Shown piece after piece: positions 7,524 through 15,408 of a stretch of 64,000 bases of DNA. Source of the DNA: a virus; IMG/VR virus record IMGVR_UViG_3300022602_004810, positions 23,068 to 87,067 of that record, one strand, 5' to 3'. The position numbers and the translations under genes are program-made. The notes below the pieces were generated by a model that saw only the letters and a program-made list of their open reading frames with translations, made no database searches and was not told where the DNA came from. Every line of letters begins with the position of its first letter. Position 1 is the first letter of the stretch.

Positions 7524-9838
7524 AGTTTACAGCTCTCGCAATCTTCTTCGATATATTCTTCTACTTGCACAGTTTGTGCTGGTGTTTCTTCTGCTACCGC
7601 TTTACTACCTTGTTTGTTAATCAAGCTATAATAAAATGTTTTAATACCCCATAATTGTGCCTGCATTAAATTTTTAGCAATTAGCGTAGTTGGTACTTTA
7701 CGATCAGCCCAATGTGCTGGATTATAGAATGTATTAGTACTAATACTTTGGTCAACGTAAGCTGCAATAACAGCCGCTGTCTTTAAATATGCGTCACAAT
7801 CTTTTTGTTCCCACATCAATTGATATTTGTTTTTTAGTTTATTATATTCTGGAACAACTTGAATAAACGATCCTGCTTTTGATTCTTTAACACTGATTAG
7901 GCTCATTGGCATTTCAATACCGTTAGTTGAGTTAATAACAACACTTGAGCTTTCAACTGGTGCTACTGCCATTAGGGTAGCGTTACGTACACCATATTGC
8001 TTCATATCAGTACGTAGAGTTTCCCAATCTAACTCTGGTGTAAAGTCTGCTAGTTCATTAGCACCCTTGGCACGTAATTCCCAAGGAAACACACCTTGTC
8101 CATAACGTGTTTTTGCTGAATCTTTACAAGCACCGCGTTCTCGAGCTAACTCAACTGTGGCTTCTGTTAGGTAAAATGCCTGATGCTCCATCCATGATTT
8201 AACTTCTTGTAGGGCATCCTTTTCACCATACTTAAAACTACGTTTTGCGTGCCAATAAGCAAGGTTAGTAATACCAATGCCCAAAGGTTGTATTTCATCG
8301 TTAGACAATTTACTTTGAATACTTAAGAAATCCTGGTAGTCAAGTATATTACACAAACTGCGCTGAAGAATGCGACAAGCTCTGCGCATATCTTCGGGGT
8401 TTCTGAACGCTCCCCAATTGATAGACCCAAGCGTACACAAAGCGATACGACCATTATCATCATCCAAACGCTTGAATGGCTTAGTAGGTAATAGAATTTC
8501 ACAGCATAAATTTGACTGATAAATTGTGTGGTATTCTGGATCAAATGGTCCTTGGTTCATTACGTTGTCAATAAACACAAGATAGATACGTCCAGTATCA
8601 GTTCTCTCCTTGAGTATGCCACCTTTGAATACTTCTTCTGCACTCATTACTTTTTTACGTAGATCTCGACGACGTTCATACTTAACATAAAGCTCTTCGA
8701 ATAGTTCTGCATTGCTATAGAATGCTTCATATAATTCTGGTACTTCGTTAGGATCAAAGAATGTAATGTTTTCTTTGTTCTTAAATCTACGCCAGAAGAA
8801 GCTAGATAACACTACGCCATAGTCCATATGACGAACACGGGTTTCTTCTGTTCCTTGATTGTTTTTCAACACAATTAAATCATCAAACTGATGATGCCAG
8901 ATAGGGTAAAACACAGTAGCTGATGCATTACGTATGCCGCCTTGACTGCATGAACGTAAATCACCAAACCACTTCTTAAGGAAAGGAATCATACCCGTGT
9001 GCATGATCTCTCCGCCTCGTATAGGACTCCCTAAGGGGCGCAAACGACCTATTTCTAAACCAATACCAGCACGCTTACTTGCGTACTTGGCCATCATTTC
9101 TCCAGAAGCGAAGATGCTATCCAAGTCGTCATCACTGCGAATAAGCACGCAGCTACTGAATTGTTTAGTCGGAGTGCCAAGTCCAGCAAGTACAGGAGTA
9201 GCAAGAGTAAAAAGACCATCGCTAGCCGCATTATAATATTCCTTGATAAATTTTAAACGTTGACTAGGGTTTTCACTGTGGAAAACTGTAGCGGCAGCTA
9301 CTATATAACGTATTTGTGGTGTTTCGTAAATTTCTTTGGTGGCACGGTTACGTACTAGATATTTTTCAATTAGTTGTTCAATAGCTGCGTATGAATATTG
9401 CTCATCTTTTTCATGCTCGAGCATATCATTCATTTTGTTCCATTCTTCTTCTGTATACCAAGTAAGCAACTCTGGTGTATACAAGCCAACGTCAACATTT
9501 TTCTTAACAATATCTAATAGATGTGGCACTTGATAGTCACCGTATACATCCTTACGTAGCATTGATAGGCGTTGTTTGCCTGCTACATACTGATAATTAG
9601 TATGGCCAACATCAGGATCGTGTTCTATATCAATTAGGTCTACGGTAGCACGTAGGGTTAATTCATCAATTTCTCTAGTACTGATCCCATCGTAGAAGTG
9701 TGGCTGTGCTTTGATCTCGATCATCGATTGACTTACGTCTGCAATTCCTGCACATACTTTACTTACTTGGGCTTGCCATTTACTTACGTCTAACGGGACG
9801 ATGGCTCCGCTGCGTTTTTTGACTTGAATGTTGCTCAC
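7520..9838 (-). CDS. nrdA: Ribonucleotide reductase class Ia, large (catalytic) subunit NrdA
   Basis: A 772-residue R1 protein. Catalytic signatures are FSSCVLIRSD (first redox Cys), SNLCCEILLPT (Asn, thiyl-radical Cys and Glu), RIALCTLGSINWG (second redox Cys), VESSSVVINSTNGIEMP, and the C-terminal CESCKL thiol pair that exchanges with glutaredoxin. An ATP-cone-like N-terminal region (VKKRSGAIVPLDVSKW) suggests allosteric activity control. It converts ribonucleoside diphosphates to deoxy forms for phage DNA synthesis. Confidence 0.96.
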   Translation of the reverse strand: MSNIQVKKRSGAIVPLDVSKWQAQVSKVCAGIADVSQSMIEIKAQPHFYDGISTREIDELTLRATVDLIDIEHDPDVGHTNYQYVAGKQRLSMLRKDVYGDYQVPHLLDIVKKNVDVGLYTPELLTWYTEEEWNKMNDMLEHEKDEQYSYAAIEQLIEKYLVRNRATKEIYETPQIRYIVAAATVFHSENPSQRLKFIKEYYNAASDGLFTLATPVLAGLGTPTKQFSSCVLIRSDDDLDSIFASGEMMAKYASKRAGIGLEIGRLRPLGSPIRGGEIMHTGMIPFLKKWFGDLRSCSQGGIRNASATVFYPIWHHQFDDLIVLKNNQGTEETRVRHMDYGVVLSSFFWRRFKNKENITFFDPNEVPELYEAFYSNAELFEELYVKYERRRDLRKKVMSAEEVFKGGILKERTDTGRIYLVFIDNVMNQGPFDPEYHTIYQSNLCCEILLPTKPFKRLDDDNGRIALCTLGSINWGAFRNPEDMRRACRILQRSLCNILDYQDFLSIQSKLSNDEIQPLGIGITNLAYWHAKRSFKYGEKDALQEVKSWMEHQAFYLTEATVELARERGACKDSAKTRYGQGVFPWELRAKGANELADFTPELDWETLRTDMKQYGVRNATLMAVAPVESSSVVINSTNGIEMPMSLISVKESKAGSFIQVVPEYNKLKNKYQLMWEQKDCDAYLKTAAVIAAYVDQSISTNTFYNPAHWADRKVPTTLIAKNLMQAQLWGIKTFYYSLINKQGSKAVAEETPAQTVQVEEYIEEDCESCKL

Positions 9839-9852
9839 TTGATTGCCTCTTT

Positions 9853-10314
9853 TTAATACTTGTCTAATTGTAAATCTTTACTTGAATATTGATACAACAA
9901 ATCTAACTTTGACTCTTCAATCTGTTTTGTATTTACTATCTCAAACGGATAGTAATTAAGAATATATTTCCCACCATCGATCCATGCTAAATTGTATCTA
10001 TTCTTTTCTTTGTAATCATAATAGGTGCGGAACTCTACATCAACTGATTTATGACCAGTAAAATATATAGTATATATGATTCCTAATGCTTTAGCAATGT
10101 CGCAATAGTAGTTTTCGGCTAATAAAGTCCAAGGATCCGGCCAGATAGAAGGATTACTAGGATCTAAGTAGTAAGTAACAAATGGAGCTGTACTCCACAT
10201 TTGGTTTAATTCAAGAATAGCTGTGGGTAGTGGTAGATCGCTTAAATGGTGGCGAATGTCTTTCCACTGCGCCAGTCTATCATTAACTCGCAGATTCCAA
10301 AAATTTGTCCACAT
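9853..10314 (-). CDS. Phage protein of unknown function (WPDPW motif)
   Basis: A 153-residue protein rich in Trp and Tyr (MWTNFWNLRV start; WPDPWTLLAENYYCDIAKALG near residues 58-78). I do not recognise a named domain. A Cys in a helix after a WPDPW turn is slightly reminiscent of transglutaminase/papain-like folds, but the His and Asp partners are not evident. It sits two bases after a fibre-like gene, so a structural or tail-assembly role is possible. Confidence 0.6.
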   Translation of the reverse strand: MWTNFWNLRVNDRLAQWKDIRHHLSDLPLPTAILELNQMWSTAPFVTYYLDPSNPSIWPDPWTLLAENYYCDIAKALGIIYTIYFTGHKSVDVEFRTYYDYKEKNRYNLAWIDGGKYILNYYPFEIVNTKQIEESKLDLLYQYSSKDLQLDKY

Positions 10315-10316
10315 AA

Positions 10317-10907
10317 TTAAAGGGCTGTATAACTGTAAGTAAAATTACCAGTAAACCCAGTGCTGGTTGTTGTATATCCTAATACAGCAACATTAGTCAC
10401 TGTATTTCCTGTGAAGTATAAAGAAACACCAGTAGCTGATGTTTCAGAATAATTATCTTCGTATTGAATGGTAGTACCTAAATAATTTGAAACTTTAATT
10501 ACACCGGTACGTACAGCGGTATTTCTTGATATATTATAGTTAATAATTTGGCCAGTTAATGAAGCTATAGAAACATTGCCAATATTAGCAATACTAGATT
10601 GGTTATCTAATAGCGATACAGTAGCTGGTTCTAAGTTACCAACAATAGAAGCTATATTAGATACAAATGAATTTAAGTTAGCAATGTTGGCACTTAGAGC
10701 TGCAATACTAACACCAATAGCACCTGCACTATATTCAGTTAAAATTTCAGTAACACCAGTAATTGGGGCTCCTTCTTGTAGAGTGCCTTTACCAATGAAT
10801 AAACGTTGACTATCAACACACCAACCAAATTCACCTGTGTCTAGAGCTGGTAGGTCTTCGGTAAGACCACTGCGTACTTGTATTTTGCTAACGGTTATAA
10901 CTGCCAT
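10317..10907 (-). CDS. Tail-fibre-like structural protein with fibre N-terminal domain
   Basis: A 196-residue protein. The N-terminal 40 residues (KIQVRSGLTEDLPALDTGEF, then RLFIGKG) match the small attachment domain at the start of many phage fibre and tropism-determinant proteins; the giant fibre at 26765-32800 has a related start. The remainder is Ser/Asn/Ile-rich with a helical repeat (IAALSANIANLNSFVSNIAS) and a beta-rich end. A TATAAATA box lies 25 bases upstream, consistent with late expression. Confidence 0.7.
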   Translation of the reverse strand: MAVITVSKIQVRSGLTEDLPALDTGEFGWCVDSQRLFIGKGTLQEGAPITGVTEILTEYSAGAIGVSIAALSANIANLNSFVSNIASIVGNLEPATVSLLDNQSSIANIGNVSIASLTGQIINYNISRNTAVRTGVIKVSNYLGTTIQYEDNYSETSATGVSLYFTGNTVTNVAVLGYTTTSTGFTGNFTYSYTAL

Positions 10908-10931
10908 AACTTTACCTTAGATATATTCTTA

Positions 10932-10939
10932 TATTTATA
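10932..10939 (-). promoter_or_regulatory. T4-type late promoter box TATAAATA
   Basis: The minus strand reads TATAAATA here, the T4 late -10 element, 24 bases before the start of the fibre-like gene at 10907 and overlapping the stop codon of the upstream nuclease gene. Confidence 0.65.
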
Positions 10940-11633
10940 CTAATTTATAATACTGTTCAACTCTTTCTAACCACTTATTAGTCCAATGTTCCCAATCTGC
11001 ACCTTCTACAGTCCATGTTTGATATTGTACATCCTCGTTGGGTTTAGGGGCCACTGCCATTAGGATAACACCTTGTTGTATATCAGTTCCGTAGGTTTCA
11101 TTGTGTGCTAGACCGTATGCCGCTAACTGGAGAAAATAGTCTTCAATCCATTCGGTTTTCTTAGGTTTATTGGTCTGTTTGTAGTCTAAAATGGCAGGTT
11201 TTGACTTGTAAACTCCGCAGGCGTCAGTAGTACCAGCGTAGAGACCGCTAACGTATAAAGGAACCTCAATACCCCAAATTTCGTCAACATGTACCAGACC
11301 TTCGTTAATAACAGCTTTGGCCATGCGATGTGCCTGTTGACTGTAGGGATTGGTTCCTGGATCATTTAATATTCGATTGTTCTGTACATAATCCTCTAAA
11401 AACTTGTGCATACGTGTGCCACGACCGGCGGCTTCGGTGGTAATTTCCTGTGCTTTCTTTTCGCCAACTGACTTACGCCAATTGTTAAGTGCTTCACGTT
11501 TTTCTTGGGGTTTAGTACGGTCTAGAATAGTAGTAACGCTTGGAACCTTACTACCGTCTGGTAAGCAATAGTGACGTTTGCCATCTACTGTTTCTCTGTT
11601 TATGGGGGTGTAGTCGTATCGTTTAATTAGCAT
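10935..11633 (-). CDS. PD-(D/E)XK exonuclease, Cas4/RecB-like
   Basis: A 232-residue nuclease-like protein. GRGTRMHKFLEDY (about 69-81) matches the first conserved helix of RecB/Cas4-type nucleases, GTTDACG carries the PD-(D/E)XK Asp, and AILDYKQTNKP gives the D-x-K catalytic pair, followed by LQLAAYGLA (Q-x-x-x-Y motif). No Fe-S cysteine cluster is present. Such exonucleases act in phage recombination or host DNA degradation. Transcription probably starts at or next to its ATG from the promoter at 11640-11668. Confidence 0.85.
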   Translation of the reverse strand: MLIKRYDYTPINRETVDGKRHYCLPDGSKVPSVTTILDRTKPQEKREALNNWRKSVGEKKAQEITTEAAGRGTRMHKFLEDYVQNNRILNDPGTNPYSQQAHRMAKAVINEGLVHVDEIWGIEVPLYVSGLYAGTTDACGVYKSKPAILDYKQTNKPKKTEWIEDYFLQLAAYGLAHNETYGTDIQQGVILMAVAPKPNEDVQYQTWTVEGADWEHWTNKWLERVEQYYKLV

Positions 11634-11639
11634 ATTATT

Positions 11640-11668
11640 AGTATATATGCTAGTTAAACATTAGTCAA
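11640..11668 (-). promoter_or_regulatory. Sigma70-type promoter, start codon at about +1
   Basis: On the minus strand TTGACT (11663-11668), 17 bases and TATACT (11640-11645). The ATG of the exonuclease begins six bases further on, so the message would be leaderless or nearly so. Confidence 0.7.
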
Positions 11669-11671
11669 CTT

Positions 11672-11998
11672 TTATACAGCAAATGATGATCCGCAACCGC
11701 ATGTACTTTGAGCATTTGGATTTTTAATACTAAAGTTACTACCAGCCAGGGTTTCAACATAGTCAATCTCAGCGCCTTGTAGATATTGACTGCTCATGCT
11801 ATCCACTAACACAGCGATATCTTCAATTTGAATTTCAAAATCTTCTTCGTTTTTTTGATCATCAATAGTAAAGCCATAGCTGAATCCACTACAGCCACCA
11901 CCTTGTACAAATACTCGTAAGCGACTTGTACTAGGTTCGTCACTCATAATTTCTTTAATTTTCTTAACTGCGTTTGGTTGTATATTAATTAGTTCCAT
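11672..11998 (-). CDS. iscA: A-type Fe-S cluster carrier (IscA/ErpA family)
   Basis: A 108-residue A-type carrier with the three conserved cysteines: C36 in [11 protein letters not shown] and C100/C102 in the CGCGSSF end. The family accepts Fe-S clusters from scaffold proteins and passes them to apo-enzymes. It overlaps the 3' end of iscU by 14 bases, so both are made together. A phage copy beside iscU and three radical SAM genes points to cluster supply for phage-encoded enzymes. Confidence 0.92.
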   Translation of the reverse strand: MELINIQPNAVKKIKEIMSDEPSTSRLRVFVQGGGCSGFSYGFTIDDQKNEEDFEIQIEDIAVLVDSMSSQYLQGAEIDYVETLAGSNFSIKNPNAQSTCGCGSSFAV

Positions 11999-12371
11999 TT
12001 TGTTTTTTCCTATAATCTTCTATTGCTGATTTAATTGCATCTTCTGCTAATACACTACAGTGTATCTTTACCGGCGGTAACGCAAGTTCTTCAGCAATCT
12101 CACTATTCTTAATCGCTTGAGCTTGGTCAAGCGTGCGGCCCTTAAGCCATTCAGTGACGAGGCTCGAACTAGCAATCGCACTTCCGCATCCGTAAGTTTT
12201 AAACTTTGCATCAGTGATAATGCCATCATCTACCTCTATTTGTAATTTCATAACATCACCACAAGCTGGCGCACCTACCATACCAGTGCCCACTTTGGGT
12301 GAATTTTTGTCTAAGCTACCTACATTTCTAGGATTTTCGTAATGTTCTAATACCTGCGCTGAATAGGCCAT
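11985..12371 (-). CDS. iscU: Fe-S cluster scaffold protein IscU
   Basis: A 128-residue full-length IscU. Cluster ligands C37 (with D39 in PACGD), C62 (YGCGSA) and C105 ([12 protein letters not shown]) are all present, as is the LPPVK loop (98-102) recognised by the HscA chaperone. It therefore probably works with host IscS and HscAB. TTGGAG precedes the ATG, and a sigma70-type promoter lies at 12397-12425. The TAG of the upstream radical SAM gene is in frame with this gene and no other stop lies between. Confidence 0.95.
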   Translation of the reverse strand: MAYSAQVLEHYENPRNVGSLDKNSPKVGTGMVGAPACGDVMKLQIEVDDGIITDAKFKTYGCGSAIASSSLVTEWLKGRTLDQAQAIKNSEIAEELALPPVKIHCSVLAEDAIKSAIEDYRKKQNGTN

Positions 12372-12396
12372 ACTAAATCTCCAATAGTTGACTAAT

Positions 12397-12425
12397 ATAC
12401 TACACTATTTATTATTCGTTGTCAA
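12397..12425 (-). promoter_or_regulatory. Sigma70-type promoter upstream of iscU
   Basis: The minus strand reads TTGACA (12420-12425), 17 bases and TAGTAT (12397-12402), about 25 bases before the iscU ATG. The -35 box lies inside the last codons of the radical SAM gene. Confidence 0.6.
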
Positions 12426-13256
12426 CCAGTGTGCAGGAAATCGTACTTGATCTAACTCTTCTTCTTTAATTTCTTTAATTTCAAATACAGGTTTGGACAT
12501 TTCTTTATATTCACCTATTGCAGAATGCCATGTTAAATCTTGTGGGCAGAACTCACACTGTAGAATGTTTTCATCTTTGGTTGCAACAAAATCTTGCAGG
12601 TCCTCTTCAGAACAATCTGCTGTTAAAGGTCTGTAACTATATAGTAATTCACGTTGTCTATCATCCAATCTAAGGTCAAATTGTTTATCAAATTCAGGAA
12701 GGCCGCTCATGGCAGGGCATTTATACAATTTACCATTATACATAGTATGATCATGTTTCATATCACAGGCATTAAATGCGTTTATAGCATTACTATTGTG
12801 CAGGATCCAATGATCATCTTGTTTAATCACGGTACTTTGATGGAAAGTAAATGCTTCTATCGGTCCTGCTAGGGATTTCCATTGTTCTTTTAAAGCATCT
12901 GCTGTTTCTGGATTATGCAGACTTAGCCCAAATCCAACAGCATATTCATCCCATAATTTTTTATATTGAGGTTTGAAGTACGTACCGTTTGTTTGTATCA
13001 TAATCACAGCATTAGGCCATAGTCTGCGCAGATTAGCACACCATTTTTCTAAGTCAGGATTAAGGGTAGGTTCACCACCTATAATAGTAATACGTGGTAA
13101 ATCTAATCGTTTACTCCATGCTTCGTATTCAGCTGCATGATCATCCCAATATTGATGGCCCTTAAAGTGCAAATCATTGAAACGATTGCATCCACGACAG
13201 GCGAGATTACATACATTGGTTATATAGAATTCTACTACAGGAAATATCTTGATCAT
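12405..13256 (-). CDS. Radical SAM enzyme 1 (SPASM/twitch-like)
   Basis: A 283-residue protein with the radical SAM triad C16-x3-C20-x2-C23 (CNLACRGC) and the SAM-binding IIGGEPTLNPDL (about 58-69). C-terminal cysteines (ACDMKH, KLYKCPAM, ADCSEED, LQCEFCPQ) are spaced like an auxiliary Fe-S domain. Such enzymes modify peptides, nucleotides or sugars by radical chemistry; the substrate is not evident. It lies directly upstream of iscU. Its 5' region has TAAATACTAG immediately before the ATG. Confidence 0.88.
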   Translation of the reverse strand: MIKIFPVVEFYITNVCNLACRGCNRFNDLHFKGHQYWDDHAAEYEAWSKRLDLPRITIIGGEPTLNPDLEKWCANLRRLWPNAVIMIQTNGTYFKPQYKKLWDEYAVGFGLSLHNPETADALKEQWKSLAGPIEAFTFHQSTVIKQDDHWILHNSNAINAFNACDMKHDHTMYNGKLYKCPAMSGLPEFDKQFDLRLDDRQRELLYSYRPLTADCSEEDLQDFVATKDENILQCEFCPQDLTWHSAIGEYKEMSKPVFEIKEIKEEELDQVRFPAHWLTTNNK

Positions 13257-13269
13257 CTAGTATTTAATA

Positions 13270-13659
13270 CTAGAATATACTCGAGTCGCGTTTTTTACCA
13301 GCACGCTTAGCCATATCACTTACAGTGTCTACTGGTGCTTGGGTAGGATCACCTTCATTAGGTGGAATTGTTGTAGTTGCTTCGTCGTCTTCTTGGTCTG
13401 CGTCAGGACGAAGCTCTACATAGTCTTTATTATAACTCTTAATTAGATTTTTTACCGCTGGATTGTCTTCGCTAGCAGCTACTAGCGCATCATAGTTAAA
13501 AGTCTTATCAGTGTTTAGAACCATGTTAATAAGACTTTGTGTACTAATCTTTGCTAGTTTGCTTTGATCTTTATAACGATTACGAATTAACTCCAGAGCT
13601 GTTGTTAAGTTAGCTTCTGGAGTGTTTACTGGACTATGTAATAATTCGTTAATTTTCAC
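13270..13659 (-). CDS. Unknown protein, candidate virion-internal (MKINEL N-terminus)
   Basis: A 129-residue protein beginning MKINELLHSP, one of several consecutive genes that start M-K/Q-[IL]-x-E-[hydrophobic]. The first 75 residues are helical, followed by an acidic Pro/Thr-rich linker (DADQEDDEATTTIPPNEGD) and a basic C-terminus (MAKRAGKKRDS). No enzyme motif is present. Placement in a virion-related block suggests a packaged or scaffold role, which is inference. Confidence 0.6.
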   Translation of the reverse strand: MKINELLHSPVNTPEANLTTALELIRNRYKDQSKLAKISTQSLINMVLNTDKTFNYDALVAASEDNPAVKNLIKSYNKDYVELRPDADQEDDEATTTIPPNEGDPTQAPVDTVSDMAKRAGKKRDSSIF

Positions 13660-13661
13660 GA

Positions 13662-14348
13662 TTAGCGACGTTCACGACCAAGTTCTTCTGCGCCGCCTAC
13701 AGCAGCATCAGTTGCAGCAAAGCCGTCTGACTCAGGTTCTTCTTGATCGAAGTCGCTTGGTGGAGGCAATTCTCCGCCCATTTCTCCGCCCATATCTGGT
13801 TCGCCACCTAAATCCATTGGCTGCGGAGCTTGACCTGTTAAAATACCTACGCCACTATCAACACCTTCGCGTGCAGCTTGTAGATTTTGCATTAATTGAT
13901 CTAGCGTACTACCGACCGCTTGTTTAAAGCTATCAGCTTGCTCATTGCCAATTTGGTCACGGATGCTGTCAAGCAATTGTGGAAGTTGTTCATTTTGCAT
14001 TTTACCAACTTTCTCAATTGTATCTTGAATACTGTCAACCATATCTTTAGCAGCTAGTAATACTTCAGCATTACCAACTTCACCTTCGTTTAATTGGCGG
14101 CGACTTTGTTCTAACCATGCTGAAAGTCCCTCACGAACAGTTAGTAATTCCATATAACGTGGATTACGTTCTGCTGTGTGTAGGTTTGAGCTATGACGAA
14201 TCTTGTTTAAGTTAGCTTCAATCGTTTCACTTAAACGTTCTGCTTTTTCAACAGTCAATTTATCAAAATTAATAGAAAAACCAAAACGGCTTTCCATTAG
14301 TTTGTTAATCTTTTTAGGCGATTTAGATGCCATTTCTGATAGTTTCAT
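13662..14348 (-). CDS. Helical, acidic-tailed protein; candidate scaffold or internal virion protein
   Basis: A 228-residue protein starting MKLSEMASKSPKK. Residues 30-155 are predicted long helices (AERLSETIEANLNKIR, DQLMQNLQAAREGVD), and the C-terminus is low-complexity and acidic with PDMGGEMGGELPPPSDFDQE. An LME|S sequence near residue 19 fits the T4 prohead protease consensus ([LI]-x-E before a small residue). Helical, acidic proteins with such sites are typical of prohead core components, but the identity is unproven. A CTAAATATAT box lies ~25 bases upstream. Confidence 0.6.
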   Translation of the reverse strand: MKLSEMASKSPKKINKLMESRFGFSINFDKLTVEKAERLSETIEANLNKIRHSSNLHTAERNPRYMELLTVREGLSAWLEQSRRQLNEGEVGNAEVLLAAKDMVDSIQDTIEKVGKMQNEQLPQLLDSIRDQIGNEQADSFKQAVGSTLDQLMQNLQAAREGVDSGVGILTGQAPQPMDLGGEPDMGGEMGGELPPPSDFDQEEPESDGFAATDAAVGGAEELGRERR

Positions 14349-14364
14349 GGGTAATAGGTCCTAA

Positions 14365-14862
14365 TTACAGTTTTATATATTTAGCCAGATTTAGATTTTT
14401 CTTGATTTCTTTCTTTGCCTGGGCAACTCTATTCATTGTTTCTTGGTAACGAGTACTATAAAATTCCTCGCCCCATTGATCTTCATTTTGCTGTGCTTTT
14501 TTATAGCGAATACGATATAAGGCCGCATCAAACTCTAATCTATTTAGTAGACTATCTGCCTCTTTAATATTATGTGCTAGTTGGTATTGTTGCTTATGTA
14601 GTGCTATGCAATAGAATATAGCATCTTTGCGATTAAAGAAATTAAATAATTGCGAACTACCATCCATAACTTGCCAGGTTTGTTCGTTGATTTTTACCAC
14701 ACGATAACGACCCACCAGGACATCTGTGCCAATCTGATAGCATAAAGGTAAGTCACTAGATACTGTTGTGATCTTTTCAAGTTCTTGTTGGGTAAAGCGT
14801 TTGATTTTTTCTACATCAAACGTTTCATTAGCGGATTCGTTTTTTGTAGTAGATTTTGCCAT
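14365..14862 (-). CDS. Conserved phage protein of unknown function
   Basis: A 165-residue protein starting MAKSTTKNESANE; this ATG is chosen over one eight codons upstream since both lie inside the preceding gene. The middle reads like a small beta domain (DVLVGRYRVVKINEQTWQV) followed by helical, Gln/Lys-rich segments (ALYRIRYKKAQQNEDQW). It overlaps the upstream gene by 35 bases. No named family is recognised. Confidence 0.6.
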   Translation of the reverse strand: MAKSTTKNESANETFDVEKIKRFTQQELEKITTVSSDLPLCYQIGTDVLVGRYRVVKINEQTWQVMDGSSQLFNFFNRKDAIFYCIALHKQQYQLAHNIKEADSLLNRLEFDAALYRIRYKKAQQNEDQWGEEFYSTRYQETMNRVAQAKKEIKKNLNLAKYIKL

Positions 14863-15037
14863 TTTCGTTGGTGCGTAGTAGAACATCTTTATTTGTTAAT
14901 TGATTAGCCAGCACCTGCTCACGTTCATCTAAGTGAGATTTGGCAATAGGGGTATCACCAACAAAACGTTCAAGCAATGTTGCTTCTTCGTTATTGATGG
15001 GTAATTGTATGTTGTTGATCAGTTCTACTATCTTCAT
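14828..15037 (-). CDS. Small protein with MKIVEL N-terminus
   Basis: A 69-residue protein starting MKIVELINNIQLPINNEE. The start at 15037 is preferred to the longer open frame because it removes an unlikely N-terminus and shares the M-K-I-x-E-L pattern of nearby genes. AATAAATACTACT lies directly in front of the ATG, leaving no room for a ribosome-binding site. Function is unknown. Confidence 0.6.
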   Translation of the reverse strand: MKIVELINNIQLPINNEEATLLERFVGDTPIAKSHLDEREQVLANQLTNKDVLLRTNENGKIYYKKRIR

Positions 15038-15042
15038 AGTAG

Positions 15043-15050
15043 TATTTATT
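15043..15050 (-). promoter_or_regulatory. Late-promoter-like box AATAAATA
   Basis: The minus strand reads AATAAATA, ending five bases before the ATG at 15037. If it works as a T4 late box, the transcript would start at the start codon. Confidence 0.4.
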
Positions 15051-15312
15051 ACTTGAGAAACTCGTGGCCAAGATAACCAAGGAGTGCTGAAAGGAGTACG
15101 CCAAGAATAGTAACTGTCCAACCCATAACATTTGTGCTACGGTTTTCTAGTTTAGTTTCAAGACTGTCTTTAATATTGATAAGATACATTTCCATCTTAT
15201 CCATACGTTGTTCAAGGTTGTTTAGTTTCGTATCCAAAGCGCCGTACCTCACAGCACATATTTCAACGTGGGCTTCTAAACTCTTCTTCTCAATATTTGT
15301 AGGTGTGGTCAC
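15049..15312 (-). CDS. Small coiled-coil membrane protein, XhlA/holin-like
   Basis: An 87-residue protein. GTG at 15312 is chosen because GAGGAG lies eight bases upstream. Residues ~28-60 form a coiled coil (LNNLEQRMDKMEMYLINIKD), and the C-terminal ~20 residues are one membrane span (TVTILGVLLSALLGYLG) followed by HEFLK. This is the layout of XhlA-type holin-associated proteins, which anchor in the inner membrane. A lysis role is plausible but not proven; other tail-anchored proteins look similar. Confidence 0.6.
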   Translation of the reverse strand: MTTPTNIEKKSLEAHVEICAVRYGALDTKLNNLEQRMDKMEMYLINIKDSLETKLENRSTNVMGWTVTILGVLLSALLGYLGHEFLK

Positions 15313-15340
15313 CGCTCGTCTCCTCAACGATGCCGTCTAC

Positions 15341-15379
15341 TATGCCTTGATATTATGCCTTAATATGTGCCTTAATGAA
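15341..15379 (+). repeat. Short tandem repeat, about 13 bases x 3
   Basis: Three consecutive 13-base units (TATGCCTTGATAT, TATGCCTTAATAT, GTGCCTTAATGAA) and a partial fourth lie between the holin-like gene and the gene upstream, after a late-promoter-like box. They lie in the leader of the holin-like gene. Confidence 0.6.
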
Positions 15380-15398
15380 TGCCTGTAGCATCAAGTAA

Positions 15399-15406
15399 TA
15401 TTTATT
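15399..15406 (-). promoter_or_regulatory. Late-promoter-like box AATAAATA
   Basis: The minus strand reads AATAAATA just beyond the stop of the gene at 15409-15831. It would drive the holin-like gene with a leader containing the 13-base repeats. Confidence 0.4.
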
Positions 15407-15408
15407 AA

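Noticed and set aside
15354-15400. Small open frame on the plus strand across the 13-base repeats
   Set aside because: The residues (CLNMCLNECL) come from the repeat itself, and there is no ribosome-binding site.
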